A DNA stretch of 42,705 bases from Fragilaria crotonensis (lineage: Eukaryota; Bacillariophyta; Fragilariophyceae; Fragilariales; Fragilariaceae). The position numbers were made by a program, and so were the translations under genes. Shown piece by piece: positions 1 to 10,207 of this stretch. The DNA lies in assembly GCA_022925895.1 (NCBI GenBank), contig JAKSYS010000544.1:1-42705 (forward strand), read 5' to 3'. How positions within the stretch are numbered: position 1 is the stretch's first letter; each line of letters starts with the position of its first letter. The notes under the pieces are model-generated. The model searched no databases, was not told the origin of the DNA, and worked only from the letters and a program-made list of their open reading frames with translations.

Positions 1-96
1 GTTCCTTGTTGCGTCTCGTCGTCGTAGCCGCTTGGAACGAAATGAAAGGGTAGCTGTTGAGTCGTACTATGCCTTTGCTCATTCTTATTTTTACAG

Positions 97-417
97 GGTT
101 GGGGAGAGAATGACCGTGAGGTGTCGTTTACCTTCGGTGGCGATGTCGTCCGACAGTTTCTGAGGAGACACGATTTGGATTTGGTCGTGCGTGCTCATCA
201 AGTGGTTGAAGACGGATATGAATTCTTCGCTGGACGCGAGCTGGTCACTGTCTTCTCGGCTCCGAATTATTGTGGAGAATTTGACAATGCAGGCGCTATG
301 ATGACTGTCGACGACACACTAATGTGTTCGTTTCAAATCTTGAAACCGGCGTCTGCAGCACAGCAGCGTGGCTACGGACGCCCCGGAACGCCAGGACGTG
401 GTCCTGGTGGGAGGTAA
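97..417 (+). CDS. PP1: Protein phosphatase PP1 catalytic subunit, last exon (partial)
   Basis: This is the C-terminal exon of a type 1 serine/threonine phosphatase; the rest lies left of the window. A 3' splice site (TTTTTACAG, ending at 96) precedes GGT TGG GGA GAG, which reads [18 protein letters not shown] in phase 0, as expected after the usual PP1 core. Family hallmarks follow: [13 protein letters not shown] with a metal-site histidine, then [19 protein letters not shown] containing the SAPNYCGEF signature of the beta12-beta13 loop, then MCSFQILKP. The tail is a short Gly/Arg/Pro-rich stretch ending at TAA 415-417. Bases 1-96 look like the end of an intron. A GTG-initiated reading at 121 would be an artefact because the frame continues upstream to the splice site. 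The enzyme dephosphorylates Ser/Thr with regulatory subunits in nucleus and cytoplasm (family knowledge). Confidence 0.93.
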   Translation, partial: GWGENDREVSFTFGGDVVRQFLRRHDLDLVVRAHQVVEDGYEFFAGRELVTVFSAPNYCGEFDNAGAMMTVDDTLMCSFQILKPASAAQQRGYGRPGTPGRGPGGR

Positions 418-829
418 TTGAATCAAAAAGGTATTGTACAAAGCCAACTAAGATAGACGACAGATGGCTTAATGTTGTAGGGGGAATGACTCGACCTATC
501 CTGACTCGTAAGTTCGACATCATCTACCGCGCGTCCATTGAGAGTAAAAGTACCGTGGGAGCACAGGAAGCAAACGTCCGTTGCAACTAGAGAGAATCTT
601 GTCCAGAGAATCTGAAATGCTGTAGATGTCTCAAGAACACTTAGTATAGTCTTCCACTGCTGACTTATCTTGTTCAATTGAAACGATCAGAATAGTGTAG
701 TTCAGTAGAGTTCTCTAATTCCAAAAAGCAAGCAGCCGCCTTCTCGATCCTCGCCAACAGTATACGCTACCTGGTACTGGAGTATGATCTTGCGCAATTA
801 GTCTTACTTCGTTTAATCATTCCTTGGCA
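418..829. other. Spacer between the convergent PP1 and ACS genes
   Basis: This is the 3' flank shared by two convergent genes. Short open frames exist on both strands but overlap one another and show no recognisable domain. No repeat or RNA gene was seen. Confidence 0.6.
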
Positions 830-3012
830 TTACTTCTTAATGGCACTCATTTCCTCGATCTTATCAATCAATACCTGCACAATTGACGGATCCGCCAGGG
901 TACTGATATCTCCCAGAGAGTCGGATTCGCCCGACACAATCTTTCGAAGAATTCGTCGCATGATTTTGCCGGATCTTGTCATGGGCAAAGATGGAGCAAT
1001 GCAAATCACATCAGGCATGGCAAACCCTCCGATATCCTGACGCACCAACAGTTTCAATTCCTTGGTCAACTGCGGCGTCTCCTCGAATCCAACACCGAGC
1101 ATGCAAAACGCGAAGATCGACTGTCCCTTAATTTCGTGGGGTTGTCCAACAACGGCTGCTTGTGCAACCGCTTCATGAGCGACTAATGCCGATTCGACTT
1201 CGGCAGTTCCAATGCGGTGGCCGCTGACATTCAACACATCATCTACACGACCAATGATGAAGTGGTAACCATCGGCATCACGATACACCGAATCTCCGGT
1301 GAAGTAATAACCAGGGTACGGCTTGAGATAGGTAATCATAAATCGCTCGTGATCGGCTAAGCAGGTGCGGGCCATTCCAGGCCAGGGAGATTTGATGGCC
1401 ATGACACCCGTCGCTTCGCCATGAAGTTCTTCACCTGTGACAGCATCCAACACAACAGTCTCGATACCATAGAAGGGCAGAGTGCAGCTGCCAGGCTTCA
1501 TCGGGGTGATCCCAGGTAGATTAGTAACAATATGTCCACCCGTTTCGGTCTGCCAATATGTGTCAACCACTGTGCACTTCTCCTTCCCAACCACTTGATA
1601 ATACCACCTCCAAGCTTCTGGATTGATAGGTTCACCGACCGTGCCAAGAATTTTGAGAGATGAGGTGTCGTAACCGTCCAATACGTCGTCACCATATCGC
1701 ATGAGAAGTCGAATGGCGGTCGGAGCGGTGTAGAATTGCGTGATCTTATGACGCTGGACCATGTCCCAATAACGGGCAGGAGTGGGATAGACAGGAGTGG
1801 ATTCAAACATGAAGGTTGTGCTCCCGTTCAAAAGTGGGCCATAGACAACATAAGCTGGCAGAGAGGAGGGTCAGCAAAAAAGTGCATGCAAAGCACCACA
1901 ACATCAAGACACCTGGCGTACTTACAATGACCCGTGATCCATCCACAATCAGCAACGCAAGCAAACAGATCTCCCGGTTGCAAGTCAAAAGTCGTTTTAG
2001 TGGTCAACATGGCGTAAAGAGCATAGCCAGCAGTTGTATGAAGCAACCCCTTAGGCTTTCCAGTGGAACCGCTCGTGTAGAGCAAGAAGAGGCCGTCTTC
2101 CGCATCCATCGGTTCAGGGACAAAGTAAGGACGTTGGACTGCAACCAAGAGATCCATGCGAACGTCTTTGGGTTGCATCTCGTAGGGTGCTTCTTCATGT
2201 GTTGGGTCAAAGAAACGTTCAAAGACGAGAACCTTTTCCAGCAAGTCCTCGCAATCATGTTTCGTCCTTGAATCATTGACGATGTTCTTGAGTTGAATCG
2301 TCTTTCCGGCACGCCTTCCGACGTCTGCAGTGACGACAAATTTGGACGCGGCCGCCGCGATACGCTGAGCCAGCGCCTCACTGGAAAATCCGGCGAAGAC
2401 AACGGAATGAATGGCACCAAGGCGAGCGCAGGCAAGCATGGTCATGAGAAGTTCAGGGATCATCGGCATGTAGATGGTGACAACGTCGCCTTTTCTAACA
2501 CCTTCAGATTTCATTGCATGGGCGATTTGACTGGTCTTGCGGAGCAATTCTGCGTAAGTTAGCTTCCGAATATCATCAGGCTCGTCTCCTTCCCAGACCA
2601 GTGCGATGTCGTCAGCTTTACCGCCCGATACGTGTCGATCGATGGCATTGTAGCAAACGTTAAGCTTTCCTCCCAAAAACCACGCGACATCGCCATGTTT
2701 CAGGCCTCCCTGCAGAACGTCATGAAAAGGCTGAAACCAGGTCAAAAGAGAGGCCTTGTCGGACCAGAACTTCGTTGGATTAGAAATGCTCAACGAATAC
2801 TCAGCTTGATATCGGTCCAAAGCACCAATGCTACTGCCATCGACGACATCGACGCCATTGCTAGTGGACATCGACGATGGCTTGGCTGGGTAAATCTTGT
2901 CCACAACATGGGCGTGAAGATCCTTGGTGGGCGTGGAGGCGTCAGTCACCATTGCGGCTGGTTCACTCATGCTCATTTCTTGACACTCAACACTCGACAG
3001 AGTCTCTAGCAT
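830..3012 (-). CDS. ACS: Acetyl-CoA synthetase (AMP-forming), two exons
   Basis: It converts acetate, ATP and CoA to acetyl-CoA, AMP and pyrophosphate. Exon 1 is 3012-1926 and exon 2 is 1854-830, separated by a 71-bp intron (1925-1855, GTAAGT...CCAG). Splicing joins GWITGH to SYVVYGPLLNG, rebuilding the conserved ACS motif, so the intron is well supported. The product is about 703 residues, normal for the family. Visible motifs are the N-terminal TWFQPFHDVL segment, the AMP-binding P-loop YTSGSTGKPKG, YWQTETGGH, YYFTGDS, and the C-terminal LPMTRSGKIMRRILRK, whose lysine is the catalytic and acetylation site in homologues. The start could be Met1 or Met13/15 (MSMSEPAA); the extra N-terminus is not clearly a targeting peptide. 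There are no frameshifts. Its 5' flank ends about 210 bp before the Harbinger-1 target site. Confidence 0.95.
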
Positions 3013-3224
3013 CGGGGAGCAACGCGTTTTGAGTTGTTACTGTAGCTGTAAATATGGATGAATGTAGACTGGCGACAGATGATTTATGCATACTTTTTTT
3101 ACTCAGAAGTGAGTACCAGGTACCAAGTACTCTACCCACGAGAAACTGCTCCGGTACCGAACAACTTGTGGCTCACGTGCGCAAAGTGTAGGATTCGCAA
3201 AAGCTGATGAGGGTTATGTTGTTA

Positions 3225-3310
3225 GGTCGATGCTTACGTGAACAAAAGAAACACAAAACAAACGGGAGCGTCCCATTTGTCTGTACTTTGTGTAGGAGCT
3301 GCCTTACAAT
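3225..3310. repeat. Left terminal inverted repeat of Harbinger-1
   Basis: Imperfect inverted match to 6368-6443, including ACAAAACAAACGGGA and CTGCCTTACA. It begins directly after TTA 3222-3224. Confidence 0.8.
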
Positions 3311-3425
3311 AGCAAACCGAAAACAAAATAAATGATTCATTCCTTGTATACCGACACGAATAATGCATACCACATTCCACGTGAATCGATATCCCTCCAA
3401 TTTTGAGATCACTGTTGTATCCGCC

Positions 3426-4519
3426 ATGGCATCACACAGCATCCTTACTCAAGATGCCTCGTCTTTAAACAAGAGACAGGATCGCACCAGGAGAGCTGAT
3501 ACGAATGTAACGAAGAAGCTCCTAGCGGAGTTTCAAGGCCTAATTGCTTTCGCGTGCTACGACTCCCTTCAATTAGTCAAGGCGGCACATCAATGACTGA
3601 AACAGTCATGGAGCATTTGATGGCGAAGCTTTGTTTTGGTGAGAAAAATGGCGACCCTGATGTGATGTGCTATGAAGATCAGTTCCTTGGAGGCTTAACA
3701 AGTTCCAGGACTTTTCACCGATGATGTGGACTCCAGGGCATCGAATGGAGCGACTGTCTTGACCATGCTCCGTCTCTTCACCGGCAGTCATCCATCAACA
3801 TATACGTGGGCGAAGGTTCAATTGAAAAGGGTCTTCTTGCAAGGAAAAGTTTGCTCAATGCTACCGCTACTATCAGTGGAAGGACCTTGCTCCGATTGGC
3901 AAAAGAAGTGCTTTGCAACTGTAAGAAGATGATGGCTCTTGTGATGGCTCGCGATTCGCCGTACAAGGATGGATGCTTCCCGTCTGGCACCAATTGGGAT
4001 GACTATGCAAAATGGTGTCTTGTAGCATTCCATAAAAGTGAGATCAGCGGCGGTGTGTATCGAGCAGATAGTGCAAGTACTATGACTAGTAGTACGATTT
4101 GCACAAGCAACGACCGGCAGCAGAAGGATCCAGCAGTACCAGTTGATGCTGGTCAACATGATGTATTGGCCGAAAACGAAGGTGCTGGGAGAGCGTCCGA
4201 ACGACTGAACCTTGATGGCGACGAGCAGGTTGAGTTTACTGATGGCGGTGCAGTTCCTGTCGGATATTTCTTTAAGGGTTTCCTTGCTTGGAGTCTGTGG
4301 GGACTTATTCCGGTAGTGGAGTCGTCAACGACAACAATGAAGTCAACACTGTTTGGCGATACGAAGGTTGACACGTCTTTCGAAGGCACGTTTCTTGGCG
4401 CAACTGGGAGCCTCTTTGGCCAAGAAACCCTCCCTTGGTGGTACAGGGCGTTGAAATTATCAACGAGCAATCTCCGAAATTCCCGATGCGATAACTTGGA
4501 AACCGAAACGACACCATGA
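3426..4519 (+). pseudogene. Harbinger-1 second protein (accessory ORF2), frames broken
   Basis: This is the second gene of the element, transcribed towards the transposase. Reading starts at ATG 3426 (MASHSILTQDASS), runs to a stop at 3594-3596, continues in another frame from ATG 3593 (MTETVMEHLMAKL), meets TGA near 3720, and resumes in the same frame from about 3723 (ATG 3806) to 4519. I recognise no domain. It is not random: KLLAEFQGLIAFACYD and NCKKMMALVMARDSPYKDG match segments of the corresponding gene in Harbinger-2 (KVLKELQGFAGFVAYE; NCKKALAVVLRHDSPYK). Family knowledge says such elements usually encode a Myb/trihelix partner that helps the transposase bind DNA; that role is inference here. 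The last part overlaps antisense with the 3' end of the transposase frame and may not be coding. Confidence 0.5.
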
Positions 4520-6117
4520 CTGCTGTCGTTTCTAATCTGGTCGTCATCAGGAGCAACATCATTTTCTACTTCTTCCTCTTCTACCCAGTTGTCAGCATGG
4601 TAACGCCACCCGCATGAACTTCGATCCATTGTGAGGAAGTCTCGCACTTCAGAAGGAGAAATCAACCTCCGAATGGCACGCGGCATATCTGACAACTCAA
4701 ACTGTCCATTTGCCTCAACTTGCCAATACGACGGTACACCGTTTTGCCATCCAACCGACAATCCGTCAACATCGAGTAGCATATTATGAAGTGCGCAACA
4801 TGTTAACCAGACATTGTCAGCAACTTCCGTGTTATGCATCCGAATCCCAGTTTTTAAAATCCTCCATCGATTCTTCAATATACCAAACGTGCACTCGACA
4901 TCTTTACGTAAAGACTCCAACCATTGTGAGAAACGAATTTCCGATCGACTCGATGAGTTTTTGAAAGGCGGAATGGTTGATGACCACTCTAAGTATCCGT
5001 TGTCCACGATAACGTAGGCTCCTTTCATGCCGATTGTCTTCGTTCCACTCTTGTCCAACAAATCAAAGGTTATCTTTTCATCGAAACTTCCTTTTCGAAG
5101 CTCATCCAGGAAGTGATCAAACCTTGCGAGGGTCTTATCGTTCCACCGACCTGGGTGGCCTGTAGTCGTGTGCAGAATCTGCCTTTTGTGATTTACTGTT
5201 AGATTGTATGTTCGTGTCGTTGCTGCCATTTTGAAACCAAGATGACTCTGCCGAATTTTAAAGGAAACTTTCTCAAGCGGGATGTGGGTTGCATCGGTGC
5301 TACCAATGCAACCTGGGAATCCGGCAATCCTGTACGCGTGCTCGCATTCTCTGATTTCCTCCAAAGATGTAGGCATTCGTATGTACTTTGTATACAGCTT
5401 GCTAGCTCCAAACGCAACAAACTTGTGAAAAAAATCACGATGCACATGGCGGCTGATGAAAGTTGCTTCTTCGACGTCGTCAAAAGTGATCCCTCTACCA
5501 AGGTATCTTAAACTTCCCAACAAGAGAAGTTCTATTGGCGACACTTTCAAGGGCAATGCTTGGCAATTCCTCTGGTGTTGATCGGTCCATCCGGTCCATC
5601 TACAGAACAGCCCCTCGTCATCCTCGTCCTTCAGCATCGACAAAAGATCCAGATATGACTGATATGGCAAACGAAAGCGATTTCGAAATGTCTGAGACCA
5701 CCGAGTGCAATTTGGCTGAGGATTTTGCAAATACAAAATCCACCAAAGACTGAGTGTTGGCGTCAACTTTCGTTTTTTACCTGTTGATGGGTCCACAAAG
5801 TACTTCGGTCTTCGCTTTCGTGACTTCTTGACCCTCGGTGTATTGATAGCTTTCTTGTGATTCAAACTTCTAGCACTCTCCATTTTTGCGCTTGCACACA
5901 AGCACATTAACGTTAAAAGGTAATGTTGCTTTGCCGTATCTTCTTCGTCCTCTCTCCCAAGGAAATCCTCCAGGCGATCCCAATCAAGTGTTCCATCGTC
6001 ATGGTAGCAGGAGTCAATGTCGTCAAAATAATTTACTGGTTCGTCTCCTGTTTCAGAATGAAGGTTCCTCATCAATTGATTAATGATGAGTGCAGAAATC
6101 TTTCGGGAGGAGCTCAT
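4153..6117 (-). CDS. PIF/Harbinger transposase (DDE_Tnp_4), apparently intact
   Basis: This is a DDE nuclease expected to excise and reinsert the element. The frame is open from 6282, but the better start is ATG 6117 (MSSSRKISALIINQL), giving about 654 residues. Order: acidic N-terminal region; basic KKSRKRRPKYF stretch that may be nuclear targeting; helical DNA-binding region (RWSQTFRNRFRLPYQSYLDL, LLLGSLRYLGRGITFDDVEE); catalytic core. All three acidic residues are visible: Asp in GSTDATH (about residue 275), Asp in IVDNGY (about 372) and Glu in RKDVECTFGIL (about 408), followed by RWRIL and CALHN. The closest relative in the window is the transposase of Harbinger-2. The last 80 or so residues (after SWPKRLPV) have no counterpart there and overlap ORF2 antisense, so the true end may be extended by loss of an earlier stop. 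Confidence 0.9.
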   Translation of the reverse strand: MSSSRKISALIINQLMRNLHSETGDEPVNYFDDIDSCYHDDGTLDWDRLEDFLGREDEEDTAKQHYLLTLMCLCASAKMESARSLNHKKAINTPRVKKSRKRRPKYFVDPSTGKKRKLTPTLSLWWILYLQNPQPNCTRWSQTFRNRFRLPYQSYLDLLSMLKDEDDEGLFCRWTGWTDQHQRNCQALPLKVSPIELLLLGSLRYLGRGITFDDVEEATFISRHVHRDFFHKFVAFGASKLYTKYIRMPTSLEEIRECEHAYRIAGFPGCIGSTDATHIPLEKVSFKIRQSHLGFKMAATTRTYNLTVNHKRQILHTTTGHPGRWNDKTLARFDHFLDELRKGSFDEKITFDLLDKSGTKTIGMKGAYVIVDNGYLEWSSTIPPFKNSSSRSEIRFSQWLESLRKDVECTFGILKNRWRILKTGIRMHNTEVADNVWLTCCALHNMLLDVDGLSVGWQNGVPSYWQVEANGQFELSDMPRAIRRLISPSEVRDFLTMDRSSCGWRYHADNWVEEEEVENDVAPDDDQIRNDSSHGVVSVSKLSHREFRRLLVDNFNALYHQGRVSWPKRLPVAPRNVPSKDVSTFVSPNSVDFIVVVDDSTTGISPHRLQARKPLKKYPTGTAPPSVNSTCSSPSRFSRSDALPAPSFSANTSC

Positions 6118-6274
6118 GCTGATGATGCTGATAACCAGACAAGGTAGACTCAAGAATGCAGCTTCTCTACGAGGATAAATGAGACATGAATGGAGTGAAG
6201 TGTGTGGTCCACATGTGATCCGAAGCGAGCGAGGTGCCATCTGGCCCGTTTGCGTGGCCAATTTGTTTTCCGGG

Positions 6275-6443
6275 TTGTTCACAAACGGGACGGGCCCATT
6301 TGTGAAATTTTCAAAAGGAACCCGGTTTCACAAACGGGACGGGACACTTTGTTTTGGGAATGTCCCCTGTAAGGCAGTTATTTCGCAATTGGGACAGTCC
6401 CGTTTGTTTTGTTAGAGTTTTTGTTGGACCGTAAGCAACGGCC
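6275..6443. repeat. Right terminal repeat of Harbinger-1 with subterminal iterations
   Basis: It holds ACAAACGGGACGGG near 6283 and again near 6330, and the inverted form GGGACAGTCCCGTTTGT near 6391, then the terminus ending at 6443. The left end has the related ACAAACGGGAGCGTCCCA. Iterated subterminal motifs of this kind are usually transposase binding sites (inference). Confidence 0.65.
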
Positions 6444-6480
6444 TTATGTTCATCTTTCCTCCTCTACGACGGTACGAGTC

Positions 6481-6504
6481 CCCGTCTGTGTCCCCATTTC
6501 GAGC
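6481..6504 (+). repeat. Left 24-bp terminal inverted repeat
   Basis: Exact reverse complement of 17005-17028. It lies only 34 bp from the right TTA of Harbinger-1. Confidence 0.85.
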
Positions 6505-6810
6505 CGTCCATGCATTTCAAAGCGAACTTCATAGTGAAGGGATATATCTTATGATGTGAATGGAAAAAATATAGCACATGAATACTTTTATATTAATATA
6601 TTTTAACGGCTAAATCACAGATCGATCGATGTTGCGACAGCATAGGAATCTTGGTTTCCCTTTTTTTGGAAAAAAATGTGCTGTTCAAGTTCGAGGATGT
6701 TACTAGCATTTTTGTGTGTCCTTCACACAAAACACACACAAATTTCAAACCAGCCCCATTACCATTCTTGTCCCTCCTACTCTTCTCCTTTGTTCCCCAC
6801 TTTGCATTTT
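6505..6810. other. AT-rich subterminal DNA without a gene
   Basis: Contains AT runs near 6580-6605 and a CACACAAAACACAC stretch near 6723. No gene is visible. Confidence 0.5.
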
Positions 6811-7478
6811 GTTTCTGTAACGCTCACAGTTCACAGAGGAGTCAGGTAAGTTGGGCAATGATGTTTTGCGGTGTTTGTGATGGATGTTTGTTACTATTTT
6901 TTGACGCTTGTTATTTCATTTCATTTTGGCGCGGCTTGTTGTACTGTATGGGACTGCCGCTTGTTTCTGCAACGCTCACAGTTCACAGAGGAGTCAGGTA
7001 AGTTGTGCAATGATGTTTTTGCAGTGTTTGTGATGGATGTTTGTTACTGTTTTTTGATGCTTGTTACTTCATTTCATTTTGGCGCGGCTTGTTGTACTGT
7101 ATGGGACTGCCGCTTGTTTCTGCAACGCTCACAGTTCACAGAGGAGTCAGGTAAGTTGTGCAATGATGTTGTTGCAGTGTTTGTGATGGATGTTTGTTAC
7201 TGTTTTGTTGATGCTTGCTGTTACTTCATTTCATTTTGGCGCGGCTTGTTGTACTACTGTGCCGCTTTTTGTACTGTATGGGACTACCGTTTGTTTCTGC
7301 AACGCTCACAGTTCACAGAGGAGTTAGGTAAGTTGTGCAATGATGTTGTTGCAGTGTTTGTGATGGATGTTTGTTACTGTTTTGTTGATGCTTGCTGTTA
7401 CTTCATTTCATTTTGGCGCGGCTTGTTGTACTACTGTGCCGCTTTTTGTACTGTATGGGACTACCGTTTGTTTCTTGT
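6811..7478. repeat. Tandem repeat, four units of about 152-177 bp
   Basis: The landmark AACGCTCACAGTTCACAGAG recurs at 6819, 6971, 7124 and 7301 (spacings 152, 153 and 177 bp). Each unit contains GAGTCAGGTAAGTTG (GAGTTAGGTAAG in one) and most contain TTGCAGTGTTTGTG, resembling a 5' and 3' splice site 30-40 bp apart. Units 3 and 4 carry extra TACTACTGTGCCGC insertions. Confidence 0.85.
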
Positions 7479-7985
7479 ACTGTCTGGGATCTCGTACTAC
7501 TGCTGCGTGGGATCTCATACTGCTGCGTGGGATCTTGTACTACCGTGCCGTTTCTCGTACTCGTACTGTATGGGATCTTGTACTACTGCTGCATGGGATC
7601 TCGTACTACCGTGTCATTTCTTGTACTGTATGGGATCTTGTACTACTGCTGCATGGGATCTTGTACTACCGTGCCGTTTCTCGTACTCGTACTGTATGGG
7701 ATCTCGTACTACTGCTGCATGGGATCTCGTACTACCGTGTCATTTCTTGTACTGTATGGGATCTTGTACTACCGTGCCGTTTCTCGTACTCGTACTGTAT
7801 GGGATCTCGTACTACTGCTGCATGGGATCTCGTACTACCGTGTCATTTCTTGTACTGGTACTGGGATCTCGTACTACCGTGTCATTTCTTGTACTGTATG
7901 GGATCTTGTACTACCGCGTGGGATCTCGTACTACCGTGTCATTTCTTGTACTGTGTGGGATCTCGTACCGCGTGGAATCTCGTTC
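7478..7985 (+). repeat. Minisatellite cluster A (TGGGATCTCGTAC)
   Basis: Many imperfect units of TGGGATCTCGTACTAC with interspersed CGTGCCGTTTCTCGTAC. All three forward frames stay open across the array, which reflects the repeat's lack of stops rather than coding. Related clusters lie at 9832-10112 and, inverted, at 13140-13350. Confidence 0.85.
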
Positions 7986-7998
7986 AAAACCAAACGGC

Positions 7999-8126
7999 CA
8001 ACGCTCAATGGCGCACTCCAACGCTCGATGGTGCACTCAACCAGCACTCCTAACGTATCATTACTGCGCCATGTATGATTGTCTGATACGTTATGGGCTG
8101 GCGTTGGAGTGCGCCATTGAGCGTTG
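7999..8126. repeat. Nested palindrome, 26-bp outer arms
   Basis: The outer arms 7999-8024 and 8101-8126 are perfect reverse complements. Inside them TAACGTATCA (8051-8060) pairs with TGATACGTTA (8084-8093). A single strand could fold into a long cruciform or hairpin. A diverged direct copy of the first arm follows at about 8019-8038. Confidence 0.85.
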
Positions 8127-8158
8127 CACGGTTCGATGGATGATAGTATCCGACACCC

Positions 8159-8202
8159 GTTGCATACTCACAAGACCGCGTTGCATACTCACAAGACCGC
8201 TG
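8159..8202. repeat. Direct repeat of GTTGCATACTCACAAGACCG
   Basis: The motif is present twice in tandem just downstream of the palindrome and upstream of the dioxygenase-like gene. Confidence 0.7.
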
Positions 8203-8284
8203 CTGGGAAAGGTCCTCCATCCTCACTCAGTGACTTAAAGAGCTTCTCTCATTAATTCAAATAGCTCCCATTTTTACTCATTGA

Positions 8285-9753
8285 CATTGTATGTGGCAGC
8301 AGTAGTGCCGCGACCAATGGTACTTGGACCATGTTGCAAGCTTCATCGTGAAAAAGGTCACTGCTAGCCCCCAGCACATTGTACCTGGTAGCAGTAGCGC
8401 CGAGATCATCGGGAGTGGGAACATGATTCGTAGTTGCGTTGTGAAAAAGGTCACTGCTAGCCATCATGGTAGCAGTAGCACCGAGATCAACGCGACAACA
8501 ATCATGAGGCCTGCTACCGGTGTGAAAAAGGCCACTGCTAGCCATGACATTGTACTTGGTGGCAGCAGTAGCACCGAGATCAATGCAAGTTTCAGCATGA
8601 TGCCTCGTACTGTTGCAAAAAAGGCCACTGCTAGCCATGACATTGTTATAAGTACTAACAGGAGCACTGATGACATCGAATCAAAACGTGGCTTCGAATG
8701 CAAACGTGGCTTCCAACACCTGTACAAGTCAACAACTACAAACTCGAGCCGCAGAGTGAATGAGGCCTACAAGGCTACAGTTAGGAATGGTGCTCCAAAA
8801 AGCAAAAATGCCATGAGACGTGACAAAGCAAAAACGAGAAAGATTGCGTGCCTGACGGAAGTTGTGTCATCAAGTGTTCATGCATTGGGAAGGGCATTTC
8901 TGAGCACTCGACCAGTGTTTTACAGTGGAACCAAAAATAGAACGCTTCCAAACCCAATTCCGAATGGGATTATGTTATCTGCAGTTGAGGATTTGCGTGT
9001 GATTGATACAATTTCTGGTGCTCGAATGTTGTCATCGACCGGAGATACCGTTTTTATTTTGATTCCACGTCATGACGCAATCAAGGACAATACTTATGTG
9101 AAGAGGACATTGATGGCACTGTATGCTCTAGACAAAGGGAAAAAGGGTTTCCGAAGTGAGAGGGAAATCAAGAATCACAGTTGCGGAAGACAATGGGAAG
9201 TACGCAACTGTCGGCTTGAAACCAAGGAGAGGGTCGACAGGCGTATCCGAGTTTTGGCCTGAGAAGTTGGGTGAGACTGATAGAGAGGTGATTAGAAAAG
9301 TAATGAGTAGATGTCAGGAAGTTGCCAAAGGGTATCTACCATCAACTGAAGTCCGAGGACTTCTTTTTGCTCAATTGCTTGGGGGGTGGCAGCAAATAAG
9401 TGGAGTGACATTGAATCCCCTCTGGGGTAGCCTTGCATGTGGGAAGAATTACTATTTGAATTCTCATGTGGATGAAGACTTTTTCTATTCCTTGACAACT
9501 GTTGCTTCGGGAACAGGGAGTGCAAGACAATGATTGTTACATGATGGAAGCCGCCATTTGCAACTACTTTACGTTTGCCGAACAAGGAATTGCTGTGGCG
9601 CTGAGGCCTGGTGACATGCTGATCTTCAATCCGCTTTATCATCACTGCTTGTCGTCACGAACGGCAAGGTATGAAAACGATGATGTCTTCTGCTTGTCTT
9701 TGTATTTGAAAACTGCAGTTGTTGGACAGAATGACAATCGTTTACCTATGTAA
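8285..9753 (+). pseudogene. 2OG-Fe(II) dioxygenase-like protein in the MULE, frameshifted
   Basis: A likely Fe(II)/2-oxoglutarate oxygenase in three successive frames: to about 9140, about 9141-9500, and about 9501-9753. The breaks fall at an A5 run (9140-9144) and near ACTGTTGC (9500-9506). The N-terminus holds four or five degenerate repeats of VKKATASHDIVLGGSSSTEI, then a basic Lys/Arg-rich stretch. The C-terminus has the double-stranded beta-helix signature: HxD in YYLNSHVDEDFFYS, then LRPGDMLIFNPLYHHCLSSR with the second histidine and a nearby arginine. A TET/JBP-type nucleic-acid oxygenase is plausible but the substrate cannot be read from sequence. No clear ATG was found; the upstream frame is also disrupted. 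It converges with the JmjC gene, separated by minisatellite B. Confidence 0.6.
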
Positions 9754-9831
9754 TTTGTTTAATTGTGTTCTTGGTAGCTTGCGTTTGCTATCATCGTCGT
9801 CGCAGTTGTTGTCACTTTGGTTGCAGTCGTC

Positions 9832-10112
9832 CTGGGATCTCGTACCGCGTACCGCGTGGGATCTCGTACTACCGTGCCGTTTCTCGTACTGTATGTGCCT
9901 ATGGGATCTCGTACTATCGCGTGGGATCTCATACCGCGTTGGATCTCATACAACACCGTTTCTCGTACTGCGTGGGATCGTATGGCGTGGGATCTCGTAC
10001 TAGCAACCGCGTGGGATCTCGTACTGTGTGGGATCTCGTACTGTGTGGGATCTCGTACAGCGTGGGATCTCGTACAATTGTACAGTGTGGGATCTTGTAC
10101 AGCGCGGGATCA
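9832..10112 (+). repeat. Minisatellite cluster B (TGGGATCTCGTAC)
   Basis: About fifteen degenerate GTGGGATCTCGTAC units, same orientation as cluster A, in the spacer between the convergent dioxygenase-like and JmjC genes. Confidence 0.85.
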
Positions 10113-10207
10113 AAACATGAGTCACTACAAATATGTGACCATGAGGAACTACAACATGAGTTTGTAATTGATGTTTAATGCATTAAGTACTTCTACTAAC
10201 TTTTTAT

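Larger units (their letters stand above)
3222..6446. mobile_element. PIF/Harbinger element 1 with TTA target duplications
   Basis: The element spans 3225-6443 (3,219 bp) and is flanked by TTA at 3222-3224 and 6444-6446, the TWA target typical of PIF/Harbinger. The imperfect terminal inverted repeats start GGTCGATGCTTACG on the left and GGCCGTTGCTTACG on the right (read inward) and continue with AACAAAA, then ACAAAACAAACGGGA and a later CTGCCTTACA. It contains a minus-strand transposase and a plus-strand second gene arranged convergently. The transposase frame is open with all catalytic residues, so the copy may be recent. Confidence 0.85.

Noticed and set aside
121-417. Bacterial-style gene starting at GTG
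   Set aside because: The frame extends upstream to a splice acceptor at 96 and the protein is eukaryotic PP1.
1816-3009. Plus-strand frames opposite the ACS gene
   Set aside because: Antisense shadows of a strongly conserved gene; no domain.
3173-3442. Minus-strand open frame across the left end of Harbinger-1
   Set aside because: It crosses the terminal repeat and has no domain.
6447-6480. Mutator-type target duplication left of the 24-bp repeat
   Set aside because: No 8-11 base string here matches the sequence right of 17028; only a 7-base TGTTCAT similarity away from the ends.
6871-8238. A 455-residue open frame on the plus strand
   Set aside because: It lies on tandem repeats, two other forward frames are equally open, and the product is low-complexity Cys/Leu/Tyr repeats.
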